Shown: piece by piece, positions 27,662 to 36,050 of the stretch
How positions within the stretch are numbered: position 1 is the first letter of the stretch
How the letters are laid out: each line of letters opens with the position of its first letter
Assembly: GCF_028462495.1 (NCBI RefSeq)
Contig: NZ_JAQOWX010000006.1
Span: forward strand, 1-64,000
Length of the DNA stretch: 64,000 nt
Reading direction: 5' to 3'
Source: Roseateles_E sp005503085
GTDB taxonomy: Bacteria; Pseudomonadota; Gammaproteobacteria; Burkholderiales; Burkholderiaceae_C
The notes under the pieces: model-generated
Database searches by the model: none
What the model was told of the DNA's origin: nothing
Seen by the model: the letters and a program-made list of their open reading frames with translations, nothing else
Program-made: the position numbers and the translations under genes

Positions 27662-29509
27662 TCAGCGGGCCTGCTCGCCGCGCCGGCCCGGCCCACCGCC
27701 GTTCCATTCACCGCGCTCGCGCTGCGGGCCGCGATCCTTTGGTTGCTGCACCTGCGGCTGCTGCACCTGCGGCGGCCGCGCAGGCTCGGCCTCGCGCTGC
27801 GGCCGCTCGATGCCGCGCGGCGGGGCCGGGATGCCGATCTGGGGCTGCGGCCGCGGCTCGGCGCCACGCTCCTGGAAACGCCCGGGGACGCGCGGCTCGA
27901 AGCCGGGCGGCCGACCATGGAACTCGCGGGACGGCAGCGGCTCATCGGAGCGCCCCGCATTCGGATTCGGCGTCGGGCGCGGCGGCCCGACGCCATCAGC
28001 CGGTCGGCCGGGTCGGCTCGTCCAGCCCGGTCGCTCGAAGCGCTCGCCGCGCTCAGCCCGGTCGCCCCGATCGGGACGTTCGATGCGTTCAAAGCGTTCG
28101 TTGCGATCGATCCGATCGACCCGGTCAATGCGCTCGGGGCGGTCGGGGCGGTCGGGGCGCTCACGCGGCGGCCGGGGCTCGACGATGGCCTGGGGCGGGC
28201 GCACGCGCGGCACCTGCCACTGCGGCAGTTCGCCACGCCCCGGCACCTGGGTCACCGGCCGCAGCGGCCCCATCTGGCCGGGATTGAAGGGCGAAGGCCG
28301 GCCGCGGCCCTGCTCGGGCAGCAGGCTGACGGCGCCGGGCACATCGATATTGCGATGGCGGCGATGCTCGGGGCGGCCCTGCCAGCCATGGCCATGCTCG
28401 CGGTTGACCCGCTGCCAATAGCCCGGGCTGTGGCGATAACCGGGCAGATAGGCCTCGCGCGGCGCCAGCGGATACCAGCCATAGCGCGGCGGCGGCGGCC
28501 GGCCGCCGCCGATATGGATGCCGACGCTGAGCGCCGGCCCGCCGACCCAGGCCACCAGGGCCGGCGCATAGACCGGCCGTGCCACATAGGCGCCGGGCGC
28601 CCAGCACCAGCGCCCCCCGTGATGCACCCAGCGGCCATAGTGGAAGGGCGCGAAGCCCCAGGGCGCGGCATCGATCCAGCTCCAGCCCCAGGCGCGCGTC
28701 CAGCCCCAGCGTCCATAGCGATAAGGCGCCCAGTCGACCGCCACCACAGTGGGCGTCCACAGCGGGCCGTACTCGCTGCTCTGCTCCCAGCGGCCATGGC
28801 GGTCCAGTTCCTCGGCGCCGGTCATCTCGGGTGACACATAGCTGTTGGCCAAATGACGGCCCTCGGCCTCGCGCTGGGCCAGCAGCCAGTCGGCGAACTC
28901 GTCGCGCTGCAGGCGCTGGCGCTCGGTGCGCGGGCCGTCGGCCCACCAGAATTCGGCCTGCTCGTCGGCCTGCAGCCAGACCGGCGCGGCCTCGCGCGCG
29001 CGCGAATCAAAGCGCAGGCTGCCCTCCCAGTTCAGCGCGCGGCTGCCGCGCTCGAGCTGGTCGATGCGGTACAGGCCCTCGCGCTCGGCGCTGAAACGGC
29101 CCTCGCGCGTCAGCAGCTGGTAGTCGTTGACCTCTTCGCGGTTGCGCAGCCGCAGCGCCAGCGAGCCCTTGTCGAGCCGGAGTTCGACGCGGCCGTCATC
29201 GAGGCGGCTAAATTCCAGATCGCTGCCCTCGTCCAGCCACAAGCTGGTCGACCCGACCCGCAGACTGACGCGGCCGCCCCCATCGGTGCGCAGGCGGTCG
29301 CCCGGGCCTATGGTCTGGTTGCGCTCCAGCTGCACCCATTCCTTGTCTTCGGCATCGAACAGCCAGGCTTCGCCGCTGATCTCGGCGACACGACCGGCCC
29401 GCGCCGGCGGATCCTCATCGGCCCGGGCGGGGCTCAGCAAGGTGCTCAGCGCCAGGCAGAACAGCAGTGAGTAAAGTCGAGGGAAGCGGGGCAAGGCAGC
29501 GGCTTTCAT
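27662..29509 (-). CDS. Exported FecR-domain / DUF6600 protein with Arg/Asp/Pro-rich tail
   Basis: A 615-aa exported protein. A signal peptide (about residues 1-30, ending SPARA) precedes a FecR-like beta domain (RVAEISGEAWLFDAEDKEWVQL to about residue 130). The middle (about 215-340) is rich in Trp, Tyr and His (PYRYGRWGWTRAWGW, GFAPFHYGRWVHHGG), typical of DUF6600. The last 250 residues are low-complexity Arg, Pro, Asp and Glu, including iterations of RPDRPDRPERIDRVDRIDRN, and are probably disordered. The function is unknown. No sigma factor or anti-sigma partner is adjacent, so FecR-type signalling is not supported. Confidence 0.8.
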   Translation of the reverse strand: MKAAALPRFPRLYSLLFCLALSTLLSPARADEDPPARAGRVAEISGEAWLFDAEDKEWVQLERNQTIGPGDRLRTDGGGRVSLRVGSTSLWLDEGSDLEFSRLDDGRVELRLDKGSLALRLRNREEVNDYQLLTREGRFSAEREGLYRIDQLERGSRALNWEGSLRFDSRAREAAPVWLQADEQAEFWWADGPRTERQRLQRDEFADWLLAQREAEGRHLANSYVSPEMTGAEELDRHGRWEQSSEYGPLWTPTVVAVDWAPYRYGRWGWTRAWGWSWIDAAPWGFAPFHYGRWVHHGGRWCWAPGAYVARPVYAPALVAWVGGPALSVGIHIGGGRPPPPRYGWYPLAPREAYLPGYRHSPGYWQRVNREHGHGWQGRPEHRRHRNIDVPGAVSLLPEQGRGRPSPFNPGQMGPLRPVTQVPGRGELPQWQVPRVRPPQAIVEPRPPRERPDRPDRPERIDRVDRIDRNERFERIERPDRGDRAERGERFERPGWTSRPGRPADGVGPPRPTPNPNAGRSDEPLPSREFHGRPPGFEPRVPGRFQERGAEPRPQPQIGIPAPPRGIERPQREAEPARPPQVQQPQVQQPKDRGPQRERGEWNGGGPGRRGEQAR

Positions 29510-29593
29510 GCTGGTCTCCAGATAGCCGCTCTATAACGCCAGCGGCCCGCGCGGCGCCGACCTGCTTACAAAACTTTGCTTGGCCGTCGGCGT

Positions 29594-30130
29594 TCAGTCG
29601 TCGGCGTTCGGGTCCAGCTCCGGGAACAGCACCGAGGTGTAGCCGAAGCGGCTGAAGTCCTTGATGCGCATCGGATAAAGCACGCCCAGCAGATGGTCGC
29701 ACTCATGCTGGACCACACGGGCGTGGAAGCCCATGGCCTCGCGCTCTATGGGCCGGCCTTCGAGATCGAAGCCGCTGTAGCGAAGCTGGCTGTGGCGCGG
29801 CACGACACCGCGCAGGCCCGGCACCGACAGGCAGCCCTCCCAACCCTCCTCCATCGCGTCGGACAGCGGCGTGATGAGCGGATTGATCAGCACGGTCAGC
29901 GGCACCGGCGGCGCGTCCGGATAGCGCTCGTTGCGCTCGAAGCCGAAGATCACCAGCTGCAGGTCGACGCCGATCTGCGGCGCTGCCAGGCCGGCGCCGT
30001 TGGCGGCCTTCATCGTGTCCAGCATATCGGCCACCAGCTCACGCAGCGCCGGCGTGCCGAACTCGGTGACCGGTTTCGCCACCCGCAGCAGGCGCGGATC
30101 GCCCATCTTCAGTAGTTCTCTGACTGCCAT
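29594..30130 (-). CDS. def: Peptide deformylase
   Basis: Removes the N-formyl group from nascent proteins. It is 178 aa with all three motifs: GLAAPQIG (about 47-54), EGCLSVPG with metal ligand Cys100, and QHECDHLLG with metal ligands His142 and His146 and catalytic Glu143. Here it is not followed by fmt, the usual neighbour, and it may be a second, stand-alone deformylase. It is divergent from the metallo-hydrolase gene, with 49 bp between starts. Confidence 0.95.
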   Translation of the reverse strand: MAVRELLKMGDPRLLRVAKPVTEFGTPALRELVADMLDTMKAANGAGLAAPQIGVDLQLVIFGFERNERYPDAPPVPLTVLINPLITPLSDAMEEGWEGCLSVPGLRGVVPRHSQLRYSGFDLEGRPIEREAMGFHARVVQHECDHLLGVLYPMRIKDFSRFGYTSVLFPELDPNADD

Positions 30131-30179
30131 CGTTGATCCTGTCGGGCTATCGTTGGACGGATTCTAAGGAGACAAGACC

Positions 30180-31142
30180 ATGTCCGAGTTTGTGCAGGCC
30201 CTGGGCGATGGCATATACGCCATCGACACGGGCTTTCAGCGCGACCATTTCGACGCTGCCTATGTGCTGGTCGAGAACGGCCGCGCCACCTTCATTGACT
30301 GCGGCACCAACCACGCAGTGCCGCGCCTGCTGGCCGCGCTGCAGCAGCTGGGCCTGGGACCGGATGCGGTCGACTGGGTGATACCGACCCATGTGCATCT
30401 GGACCATGCCGGCGGTGCCGGCCTGCTGATGCAATCGTTACCGACCGCCAAGCTGCTGGTGCACCCGCGCGGCGTGCGCCATATGGTCGATCCGAGCGCG
30501 CTGTACGAGGGCGCGCTGGCGGTCTATGGCGATGAAGAGATGCAACGTTCCTATGGCCGGCTGGTCGGCGTGCCGGCCGAGCGCGTGATGGCCAGCGAGG
30601 ACGGAATGAGGATCACCGTCGGCACAAGCGCACGGGAGCTGCTGCTGCTGGACACCCCCGGCCATGCGCGCCACCACCATTGCATCTGGGATGCGAGGAG
30701 CCAGGGCTGGTTCACCGGCGACACCTTTGGCCTGTCCTACCGCGAGTTCGACGCCGCGCTGGGCCCCTGGATCATGCCGACCAGCACGCCGGTGCAGTTC
30801 GATCCCGAGGCGCTGGAAACCTCGGTGGCCCGCCTGCTGAGCTATGCGCCGACGCAGATGTTCCTGACCCATTACAGCCGGGTCGGAGGCCATGCCGATG
30901 AGGTGCAGCGGCTCGCCGGCCTGCTGCTGACGCAGGCCCGCTCCATGGCCGAGACGGCGCGCAGCCTGCGCGGCCACCCGCTGCGCCACGAGGCGCTGAA
31001 GGACGCCTTGCTGACGCTCTACCTGCAGGGCCTGGCGGCGCATGGCTGCGCCTTGAGCCCGGCGCGCCAGACCGAGCTGCTGGCCATGGATGTGGAACTC
31101 AACGCCCAGGGTCTGGGCGTGTGGCTGGACAAGCAGGACTGA
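30180..31142 (+). CDS. Metallo-beta-lactamase-fold hydrolase
   Basis: A 320-aa MBL-fold enzyme with the dinuclear metal motif THVHLDHAGGAG, a further His in TPGHARHHH and the bridging Asp in FTGDTFGLSY. The C-terminal third (from about residue 240, THYSRVGGHADEVQRLAG) is helical. The fold covers glyoxalase II, lactonases, ribonucleases and alkylsulfatases, and nothing visible singles out one of these. AAGGAG-like purines just before the ATG support the start. It is divergent from def and convergent with the cyclase gene. Confidence 0.88.
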   Translation: MSEFVQALGDGIYAIDTGFQRDHFDAAYVLVENGRATFIDCGTNHAVPRLLAALQQLGLGPDAVDWVIPTHVHLDHAGGAGLLMQSLPTAKLLVHPRGVRHMVDPSALYEGALAVYGDEEMQRSYGRLVGVPAERVMASEDGMRITVGTSARELLLLDTPGHARHHHCIWDARSQGWFTGDTFGLSYREFDAALGPWIMPTSTPVQFDPEALETSVARLLSYAPTQMFLTHYSRVGGHADEVQRLAGLLLTQARSMAETARSLRGHPLRHEALKDALLTLYLQGLAAHGCALSPARQTELLAMDVELNAQGLGVWLDKQD

Positions 31143-31154
31143 AGGGCGCGCGCC

Positions 31155-32786
31155 TCAGGCCTGAACGCGGTTGCGCCCCTGGGCCTTGGCCCGGTACAGC
31201 GCCGCATCGGCCCGGGTCAGCAGGGCCAGTCCGGCCTCGCCGGGTTCAAAAGCCGCCAGGCCGATCGACAGGGTGACCTGGGACAGACCGCCCGCCAGCT
31301 CATCCCAGACCATCGCGGCGATATCGGCACGCAGGGTCTCGGCCCAGGCCAGAGCCATCGGCAGGCTCGCGCCCGTCAACAGCACACAGAACTCCTCGCC
31401 GCCATAGCGTGCCGCGAAATAGCCCGCCGGGCCGGCCTGGGCCTGCAGGGCCTGGGCCAGGCGGCGCAGCACGACATCGCCGACCGGGTGGCCGAGCCGG
31501 TCGTTGATGGACTTGAAGTGGTCGATGTCCAGCAAGGCCAGCACCAGGCCCTGCGGCTGAGCGCAGACCTCGGCCAGGGCCAGCTCCAGATGGCGGCGGT
31601 TGGCCAGGCCGGTCAGGCCGTCGGTGCGGCTTTGCTGGGCCAGCTGCGCCAGCAGCCGGTCCTTGTCGGCCAGCGCGCGCTCCAGATCCTCGTGCAGGCC
31701 TTGCAGTTCCACATGGCGCAGCCGATGCAGCTCGGCCTGGTGTCGGGCACGCTCCAGCGCATGCTGGACCTGCAGCGCGGCCAGCCGCTGGGCGCCGCGC
31801 TCGTCGAACAAGGCCCGCTCCAGCGCCATATGGGATTGCAGGCTCGCAAAGGCCTGGGCATGCAGGCCGGCCCCTTGCTGAGCCAGGGCCAGGCCCAGCA
31901 TATGGTCGGCTTCGGCGCGGCGCAGGCCCAGCTCGCGCGCATGCAGCAGCGCCTGCCGGTGGACCTCGCAGGCCTCGGCCCAGCGCCCCAGGCCGCGCAG
32001 GGCCAGGCCGCGCGCCGTGGCCAGCTGGGCCAGCACCGGGCCGGCCGGGGCCGGCAGCAGCGCCGCCAGCGGTTCCAGCACCGCCAGCGCCGCTTCGCAA
32101 TGCCCGGCACTGGCCAGGGCCTCGGCCTCGTTGGCCCCCAGCACGCGCTGCAACAGCGCATCCTCGCCCGCCAGGCGCTTGGCCTCGCGATAGCGAGTCG
32201 CCGCCTCCTCGTAGCGCCCCAGATTCTTCAGATTGATGCCCATATTGTTGAGCACCGCCAGGCGCTTGCGGGTCTGGCCCAGCCGCGCATAGGCAGGCTC
32301 CAGCTCGGCGTAGAGCGCCAGGCCCTCCTCGGGCCGGTCCAGCCGCGAGACCAGCACCGCAATGCTGAGCCGCGCATTGAGCTCGTCCAGCCCATCGCCC
32401 AGGCGCAGGGCCAGCTGCAGCGCCGCCTCCGCATGGATCAGGGCACTGTCGTAGCTGCCCAGCTGCTCATGGTTGACCGAGAGCGCGCGCTCGACCTGGC
32501 AACGGGCTTGCAAATGCTCGGGCGCAGCCCCCGCGGACTCGGCCAGCAAGTCGCGGGCGCGGTAGAGATCGCCCAGCCCGTCCAGCGGCCGCGCCCCATG
32601 GGCGCGGGCCAGGCCGCGCAAGCGCAAGAGCTGCGCTCGCGGCAAGCCGGCGTGGTCCGGGCAGTTGGACAGCAGGCCGTCGAGCTCGGCCAGCGCGGCG
32701 GCCGGCCGCTCGGCGACCAGACTCTCTAGCCGGCTGAGCTCGGCGGCGGGTGGCGGCACCCAGGGCGGGGACAAGGCATTCAGCAT
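31155..32786 (-). CDS. TPR-containing diguanylate cyclase (GGDEF)
   Basis: A 543-aa soluble protein. The N-terminal roughly 330 residues are helical tetratricopeptide-type repeats (for example LNNMGINLKNLGRYEEAATRYREAKRLAG). A coiled-coil follows (HALERARHQAELHRLRHVE onward), then a GGDEF domain from about residue 390 with the active motif GGEEF at 462-466, expected to make cyclic di-GMP. The inhibitory RxxD site expected about five residues before the motif is absent. It starts 24 bp after the ntrC stop on the same strand, so it may be the last gene of the glnA-ntrBC transcript. GACAAT 8 bp before the ATG could instead serve as its own -10. Confidence 0.92.
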   Translation of the reverse strand: MLNALSPPWVPPPAAELSRLESLVAERPAAALAELDGLLSNCPDHAGLPRAQLLRLRGLARAHGARPLDGLGDLYRARDLLAESAGAAPEHLQARCQVERALSVNHEQLGSYDSALIHAEAALQLALRLGDGLDELNARLSIAVLVSRLDRPEEGLALYAELEPAYARLGQTRKRLAVLNNMGINLKNLGRYEEAATRYREAKRLAGEDALLQRVLGANEAEALASAGHCEAALAVLEPLAALLPAPAGPVLAQLATARGLALRGLGRWAEACEVHRQALLHARELGLRRAEADHMLGLALAQQGAGLHAQAFASLQSHMALERALFDERGAQRLAALQVQHALERARHQAELHRLRHVELQGLHEDLERALADKDRLLAQLAQQSRTDGLTGLANRRHLELALAEVCAQPQGLVLALLDIDHFKSINDRLGHPVGDVVLRRLAQALQAQAGPAGYFAARYGGEEFCVLLTGASLPMALAWAETLRADIAAMVWDELAGGLSQVTLSIGLAAFEPGEAGLALLTRADAALYRAKAQGRNRVQA

Positions 32787-32810
32787 GGGCCGGCATTGTC
32801 GCCGCGCCGC

Positions 32811-34274
32811 TCAGGCATCCAGCCCCAGCTCCTGGATCTTGCGCGTGATGGTGTTGCGGCCTATGCCCAGTTTCTGCGCCGCCTCGATGCGGCGGCCGCG
32901 CGTCACATCGAGCGCGGTCAAGATCAGGCTGGCCTCGAAGCGGCGGGTCAGCGCGTCCCAGACCTCGGGCTCGCCATTGGCCAGCAGGCGCCGCGCCTCG
33001 CGCGCCATCTCGGCCACCCAGGCATCGGGCCCGGTCGCCAGGGCCGGCAGCGGCGCGACGGCCGCTTCACCGAGCGCGGCCGGCACGGCCGTGCCCGCTG
33101 CGGCGGTCAGCAGCGTGGAGCCTGCCTGCATCAGCTCCTGCGGCAGGTCCTTGGGCTCGACCACCTGGGTCGGTGCCATCACGCTGAGCCAGTGGCAGAC
33201 GTTTTCCAGCTGGCGCACATTGCCGGGGAAGTCGAAGCCGACCAGCCGGGCCAGCGCCGCCTCGGACAGGCGCTTGGGCTCGACACCCAGCTCGGTGGCG
33301 CTGCGCTGCAGGAAATAGCGCGCCAGCACCGGGATGTCCTCGCGGCGCTCGCGCAGCGCCGGCAGGCGCAGGCGGATCACATTCAGGCGGTGGAACAGAT
33401 CCTCGCGGAAGGCGCCCTGGCGCACCCGGTCTTCCAGATTCTGGTGGGTGGCGGCGATCACGCGCACATTGCTGCGCAGCGGGCTGTGGCCGCCGACGCG
33501 GTAGAACTGGCCGTCGGACAGCACGCGCAGCAAGCGGGTCTGCAGATCCAGCGGCATGTCGCCGATCTCGTCCAGGAACAAGGTGCCGCCGTCAGCCTGC
33601 TCGAAACGGCCGCGCCGGGTTGCCTGAGCGCCGGTGAAGGCACCCCGCTCATGGCCGAACAGCTCGCTCTCCAACAGGTCCTTGGGGATCGCCGCGGTAT
33701 TGATCGCAACAAACGGGCCCTCGGCACGCGGGCTGTGCTTGTGCAGCGCGCGGGCGACCAGCTCCTTGCCCGAGCCGGACTCGCCGGTGATCAGCACCGT
33801 CACATGGCTCTGGCTCAGGCGGCCGATCGCGCGGAACACATCCTGCATCGCCGGCGCCTGGCCCAGCATCTCGGGCACTTGCGCCGCAGCCTCTTCGGCC
33901 ACCGCCTCGCGCAGGCTCTCCTCCTGGGCGCGGCGGATCAACTCGACGGCGCGGCTCAGGTCGAAGGGCTTGGGCAGGTACTCGAAGGCGCCGCCCTGGA
34001 AGGCCGAGACCGCGCTGTCCAGATCGGAGTAGGCCGTCATGATGATGACCGGCAGGCCGGGCAGCTTGGCCTTGACCTTGGCCAGCAGATCCAGGCCCGA
34101 ACCGCCGGGCATGCGGATGTCGGAGACCAGCACCTGCGGGCTGTCCTCATCGAGCGCCGCGAGCAGATCGCGGGCATTGCTGAAGCTGCGCACCGGCAGG
34201 CCCTCGCGGCTCAGCGCTTTTTCCAGCACGAAACGGATGGAATGGTCGTCGTCAACAATCCAGATGGATTTCAT
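32811..34274 (-). CDS. ntrC: Nitrogen regulation response regulator NR(I)
   Basis: Sigma-54 activator, 487 aa. Receiver with phospho-acceptor Asp52 (VLVSDIRMPGGSG). AAA+ domain with Walker A GESGSGKELVARALH, the sigma-54-contacting GAFTGA loop and Walker B DGGTLFLDEIGDM. C-terminal Fis-type HTH (RRIEAAQKLGIGRNTITRKIQELGLDA). It starts 30 bp after the ntrB stop. It should activate the sigma-54 promoter in front of glnA (37556-37573) under nitrogen limitation. Confidence 0.97.
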   Translation of the reverse strand: MKSIWIVDDDHSIRFVLEKALSREGLPVRSFSNARDLLAALDEDSPQVLVSDIRMPGGSGLDLLAKVKAKLPGLPVIIMTAYSDLDSAVSAFQGGAFEYLPKPFDLSRAVELIRRAQEESLREAVAEEAAAQVPEMLGQAPAMQDVFRAIGRLSQSHVTVLITGESGSGKELVARALHKHSPRAEGPFVAINTAAIPKDLLESELFGHERGAFTGAQATRRGRFEQADGGTLFLDEIGDMPLDLQTRLLRVLSDGQFYRVGGHSPLRSNVRVIAATHQNLEDRVRQGAFREDLFHRLNVIRLRLPALRERREDIPVLARYFLQRSATELGVEPKRLSEAALARLVGFDFPGNVRQLENVCHWLSVMAPTQVVEPKDLPQELMQAGSTLLTAAAGTAVPAALGEAAVAPLPALATGPDAWVAEMAREARRLLANGEPEVWDALTRRFEASLILTALDVTRGRRIEAAQKLGIGRNTITRKIQELGLDA

Positions 34275-34304
34275 CTAAGGCTCCCCTTTGTCCCGAGCTG
34301 GTAT

Positions 34305-35399
34305 TCAGGGCAAAGGCAGGGTCAATCGAAAATCTGTCCGGCCCGGTTCGCTGTCGCAGTCAATCATCCCCTGATGCTGCTGAGCGATGGTTTGTGACAG
34401 CGTCAGCCCCAAGCCCGTGCCTCCGTCCCGCCCGGAGACCAGGGGGTAGAAGATGCGATCTCGGATCTCAGCCGGCACACCAGGGCCGTTGTCCTGCACA
34501 TGCAATTCCAATGCCAAGCGCCAGCGTTGCTTACCAATCGTCACCTGTCGCGCCACCCGCGTCTGCAGATTGATCACGGCCGGGCCTTCAGCAATGCGGG
34601 CATGGCAGGCCTGAGCGGCGTTCTGCACGATGTTCAGCACCGCCTGGATCAGCTGCTCGCGGTCGCCGCGGAAATCGGGCAGCGAGGTGTCATAGTCGCG
34701 CCGCACCTCCAGCCCGCGCGGGTATTCGGCCAGTATCACCGAGCGCACCCGCTCGCAGACCTCGTGGATATTGACATCGACCACCACCTGGGCGCGCCGG
34801 TGCGGCGCCAGCAGGCGGTCGACCAGGGCCTGCAGCCGGTCGGCCTCATGAACGATGACCTGGGTGTACTCATTGAGCTCGGGGCCAAGGTCGGTGGGCT
34901 GCAGCTCCAGCGCCAAGAGCTGGGCCGCACCGCGGATGCCGCCCAGCGGGTTCTTGATCTCGTGGGCCAGGTTGCGTATGAGCTCCTTGGTAGCCTGCAC
35001 CTGGTCCAGCGTGCGCTCCTCGCGGTCCTGGCGGGCCTGCTGGGCGTTCTCGATCAGCTCGACCAGCACGCGCTCCGGGCTGTCGGTCTGGCTGACGATC
35101 ACATGCACCGGCAGCAGATCCTCATGCGGGCGCGGGCCGCGCCGTAGCAGCGCATCGAAGCGGCTGCTGGAGAAGGCGTTCAGCGCCACCGCCTCGACCG
35201 TCTCGCTGAGCCGGGTCGCGTCGGCAAACCAGTCAAACAGATTGACGCCCTGCACCGTGCGGCGCGAGAGCCGCATCACGGTCTCGAAGGCGGTATTGGC
35301 GAACAGGCATTCGCCATCGGGCCGCACCACGGCCACCATGGTGGCCAGCATGTCGAAGGCCTCGAAGCCCGAGGCGGGGCGGGATGAGTGCTGAGTCAT
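34305..35399 (-). CDS. ntrB: Nitrogen regulation sensor kinase/phosphatase NR(II)
   Basis: A 364-aa cytoplasmic histidine kinase. It has an N-terminal PAS domain (about 12-115), phospho-acceptor His146 in NLAHEIKNPLGGIRGAA, and an ATPase domain with HVQDNGPGVPAEI and GGTGLGLTLSQTI. It lacks membrane segments, as NtrB should. The start at 35399 gives MTQHSSRPASGFEAFDML. It phosphorylates or dephosphorylates NtrC in response to PII, which is not encoded here. Confidence 0.96.
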   Translation of the reverse strand: MTQHSSRPASGFEAFDMLATMVAVVRPDGECLFANTAFETVMRLSRRTVQGVNLFDWFADATRLSETVEAVALNAFSSSRFDALLRRGPRPHEDLLPVHVIVSQTDSPERVLVELIENAQQARQDREERTLDQVQATKELIRNLAHEIKNPLGGIRGAAQLLALELQPTDLGPELNEYTQVIVHEADRLQALVDRLLAPHRRAQVVVDVNIHEVCERVRSVILAEYPRGLEVRRDYDTSLPDFRGDREQLIQAVLNIVQNAAQACHARIAEGPAVINLQTRVARQVTIGKQRWRLALELHVQDNGPGVPAEIRDRIFYPLVSGRDGGTGLGLTLSQTIAQQHQGMIDCDSEPGRTDFRLTLPLP

Positions 35400-35432
35400 G
35401 GTCCTGTGGCTCGCGCGGCCAGACCAGCGCAC

Positions 35433-35930
35433 TCAAGGCAGCTTGCTGATCTCGCGCTTGAGCGCCTGTATATCGTTTTCCTGTCGGGTGATGCTGGTCT
35501 TGAGCTCGGCCACCCGGTCCAGATACTTCTGGAAATTGCGTTCGTCGCCGCGCCGTTCGGGCTGGCCGCCCTGGTACTCGCGCTGCAAGGCCGCGAGCCG
35601 CTCCTCGCTTTCACGCAGCTCGGTCTCGAGCACCTTGCGGCGCTCGCCGTCGCGGCTGCGTTGCTGGGCCGGGTCAACGCGGCCATCGCCACTCCTGGGC
35701 TCGGCGCTGGCGCCGGGCGCGGTCGGTGCGGGCGCGCGCGGGCGCTGCCCCTGCAGCACCGTGATCGGCGTGCCCTCGATCGAGCGGCAGCCCTTGTCCT
35801 GCGCCTCCTTGGGCGTCAGCGCGTCGGTGTAGAGCACCGGCGGGCCGGGACAGCGGTAGACCACGGACTGGGCCTGGGCGGCGGCGCCGCAGGTCAGACC
35901 GATGAACAGCAAGGCGGAGCGATAGAGCAT
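35433..35930 (-). CDS. Exported DUF4124-type protein with coiled-coil
   Basis: A 165-aa protein with a signal peptide (MLYRSALLFIGLTCGAAAQA) followed by a short domain with two Cys (VVYRCPGPPVLYTDALTPKEAQDKGCRSI) of the DUF4124 type. A Pro/Ala linker follows, then a charged helical tail (LAALQREYQGG to the end) likely to form a coiled-coil. It lies between glnA and ntrB in the same direction, an unusual place for an exported protein. A start 6 codons upstream is also possible. Its function is unknown and a link to nitrogen control is not implied by sequence. Confidence 0.75.
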   Translation of the reverse strand: MLYRSALLFIGLTCGAAAQAQSVVYRCPGPPVLYTDALTPKEAQDKGCRSIEGTPITVLQGQRPRAPAPTAPGASAEPRSGDGRVDPAQQRSRDGERRKVLETELRESEERLAALQREYQGGQPERRGDERNFQKYLDRVAELKTSITRQENDIQALKREISKLP

Positions 35931-35972
35931 GGCGCGATTGTGGCTCATGCCGGGCGCGGGTTTCACAAAGCA

Positions 35973-35998
35973 CAAGGGACGGCCACGGCCGTCCCTTG
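35973..35998 (-). terminator. Perfect hairpin after glnA
   Basis: CAAGGGACGGCC (35973-35984) and GGCCGTCCCTTG (35987-35998) form a 12-bp inverted repeat, 53 bp past the glnA stop. On the minus strand it is followed by TGCTTTG rather than a T-run. It probably attenuates, leaving glnA highly expressed and ntrBC at low level, rather than ending all transcripts. Confidence 0.6.
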
Positions 35999-36050
35999 TT
36001 CGCTGACCCGGGCAGCGTCGCGTGGGGTGCACGCTCGCCGCCCATGGACA

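Noticed and set aside
27662..29509. FecR-type anti-sigma factor acting in iron signalling
   Set aside because: There is no sigma factor, TonB receptor or N-terminal anti-sigma segment next to it. The FecR-like fold is combined with DUF6600 and a signal peptide, indicating an exported structural protein.
30180..31142. True beta-lactamase (resistance gene)
   Set aside because: The MBL motif alone is shared by many hydrolases; there is no signal peptide and the C-terminal helical extension differs from class B beta-lactamases.
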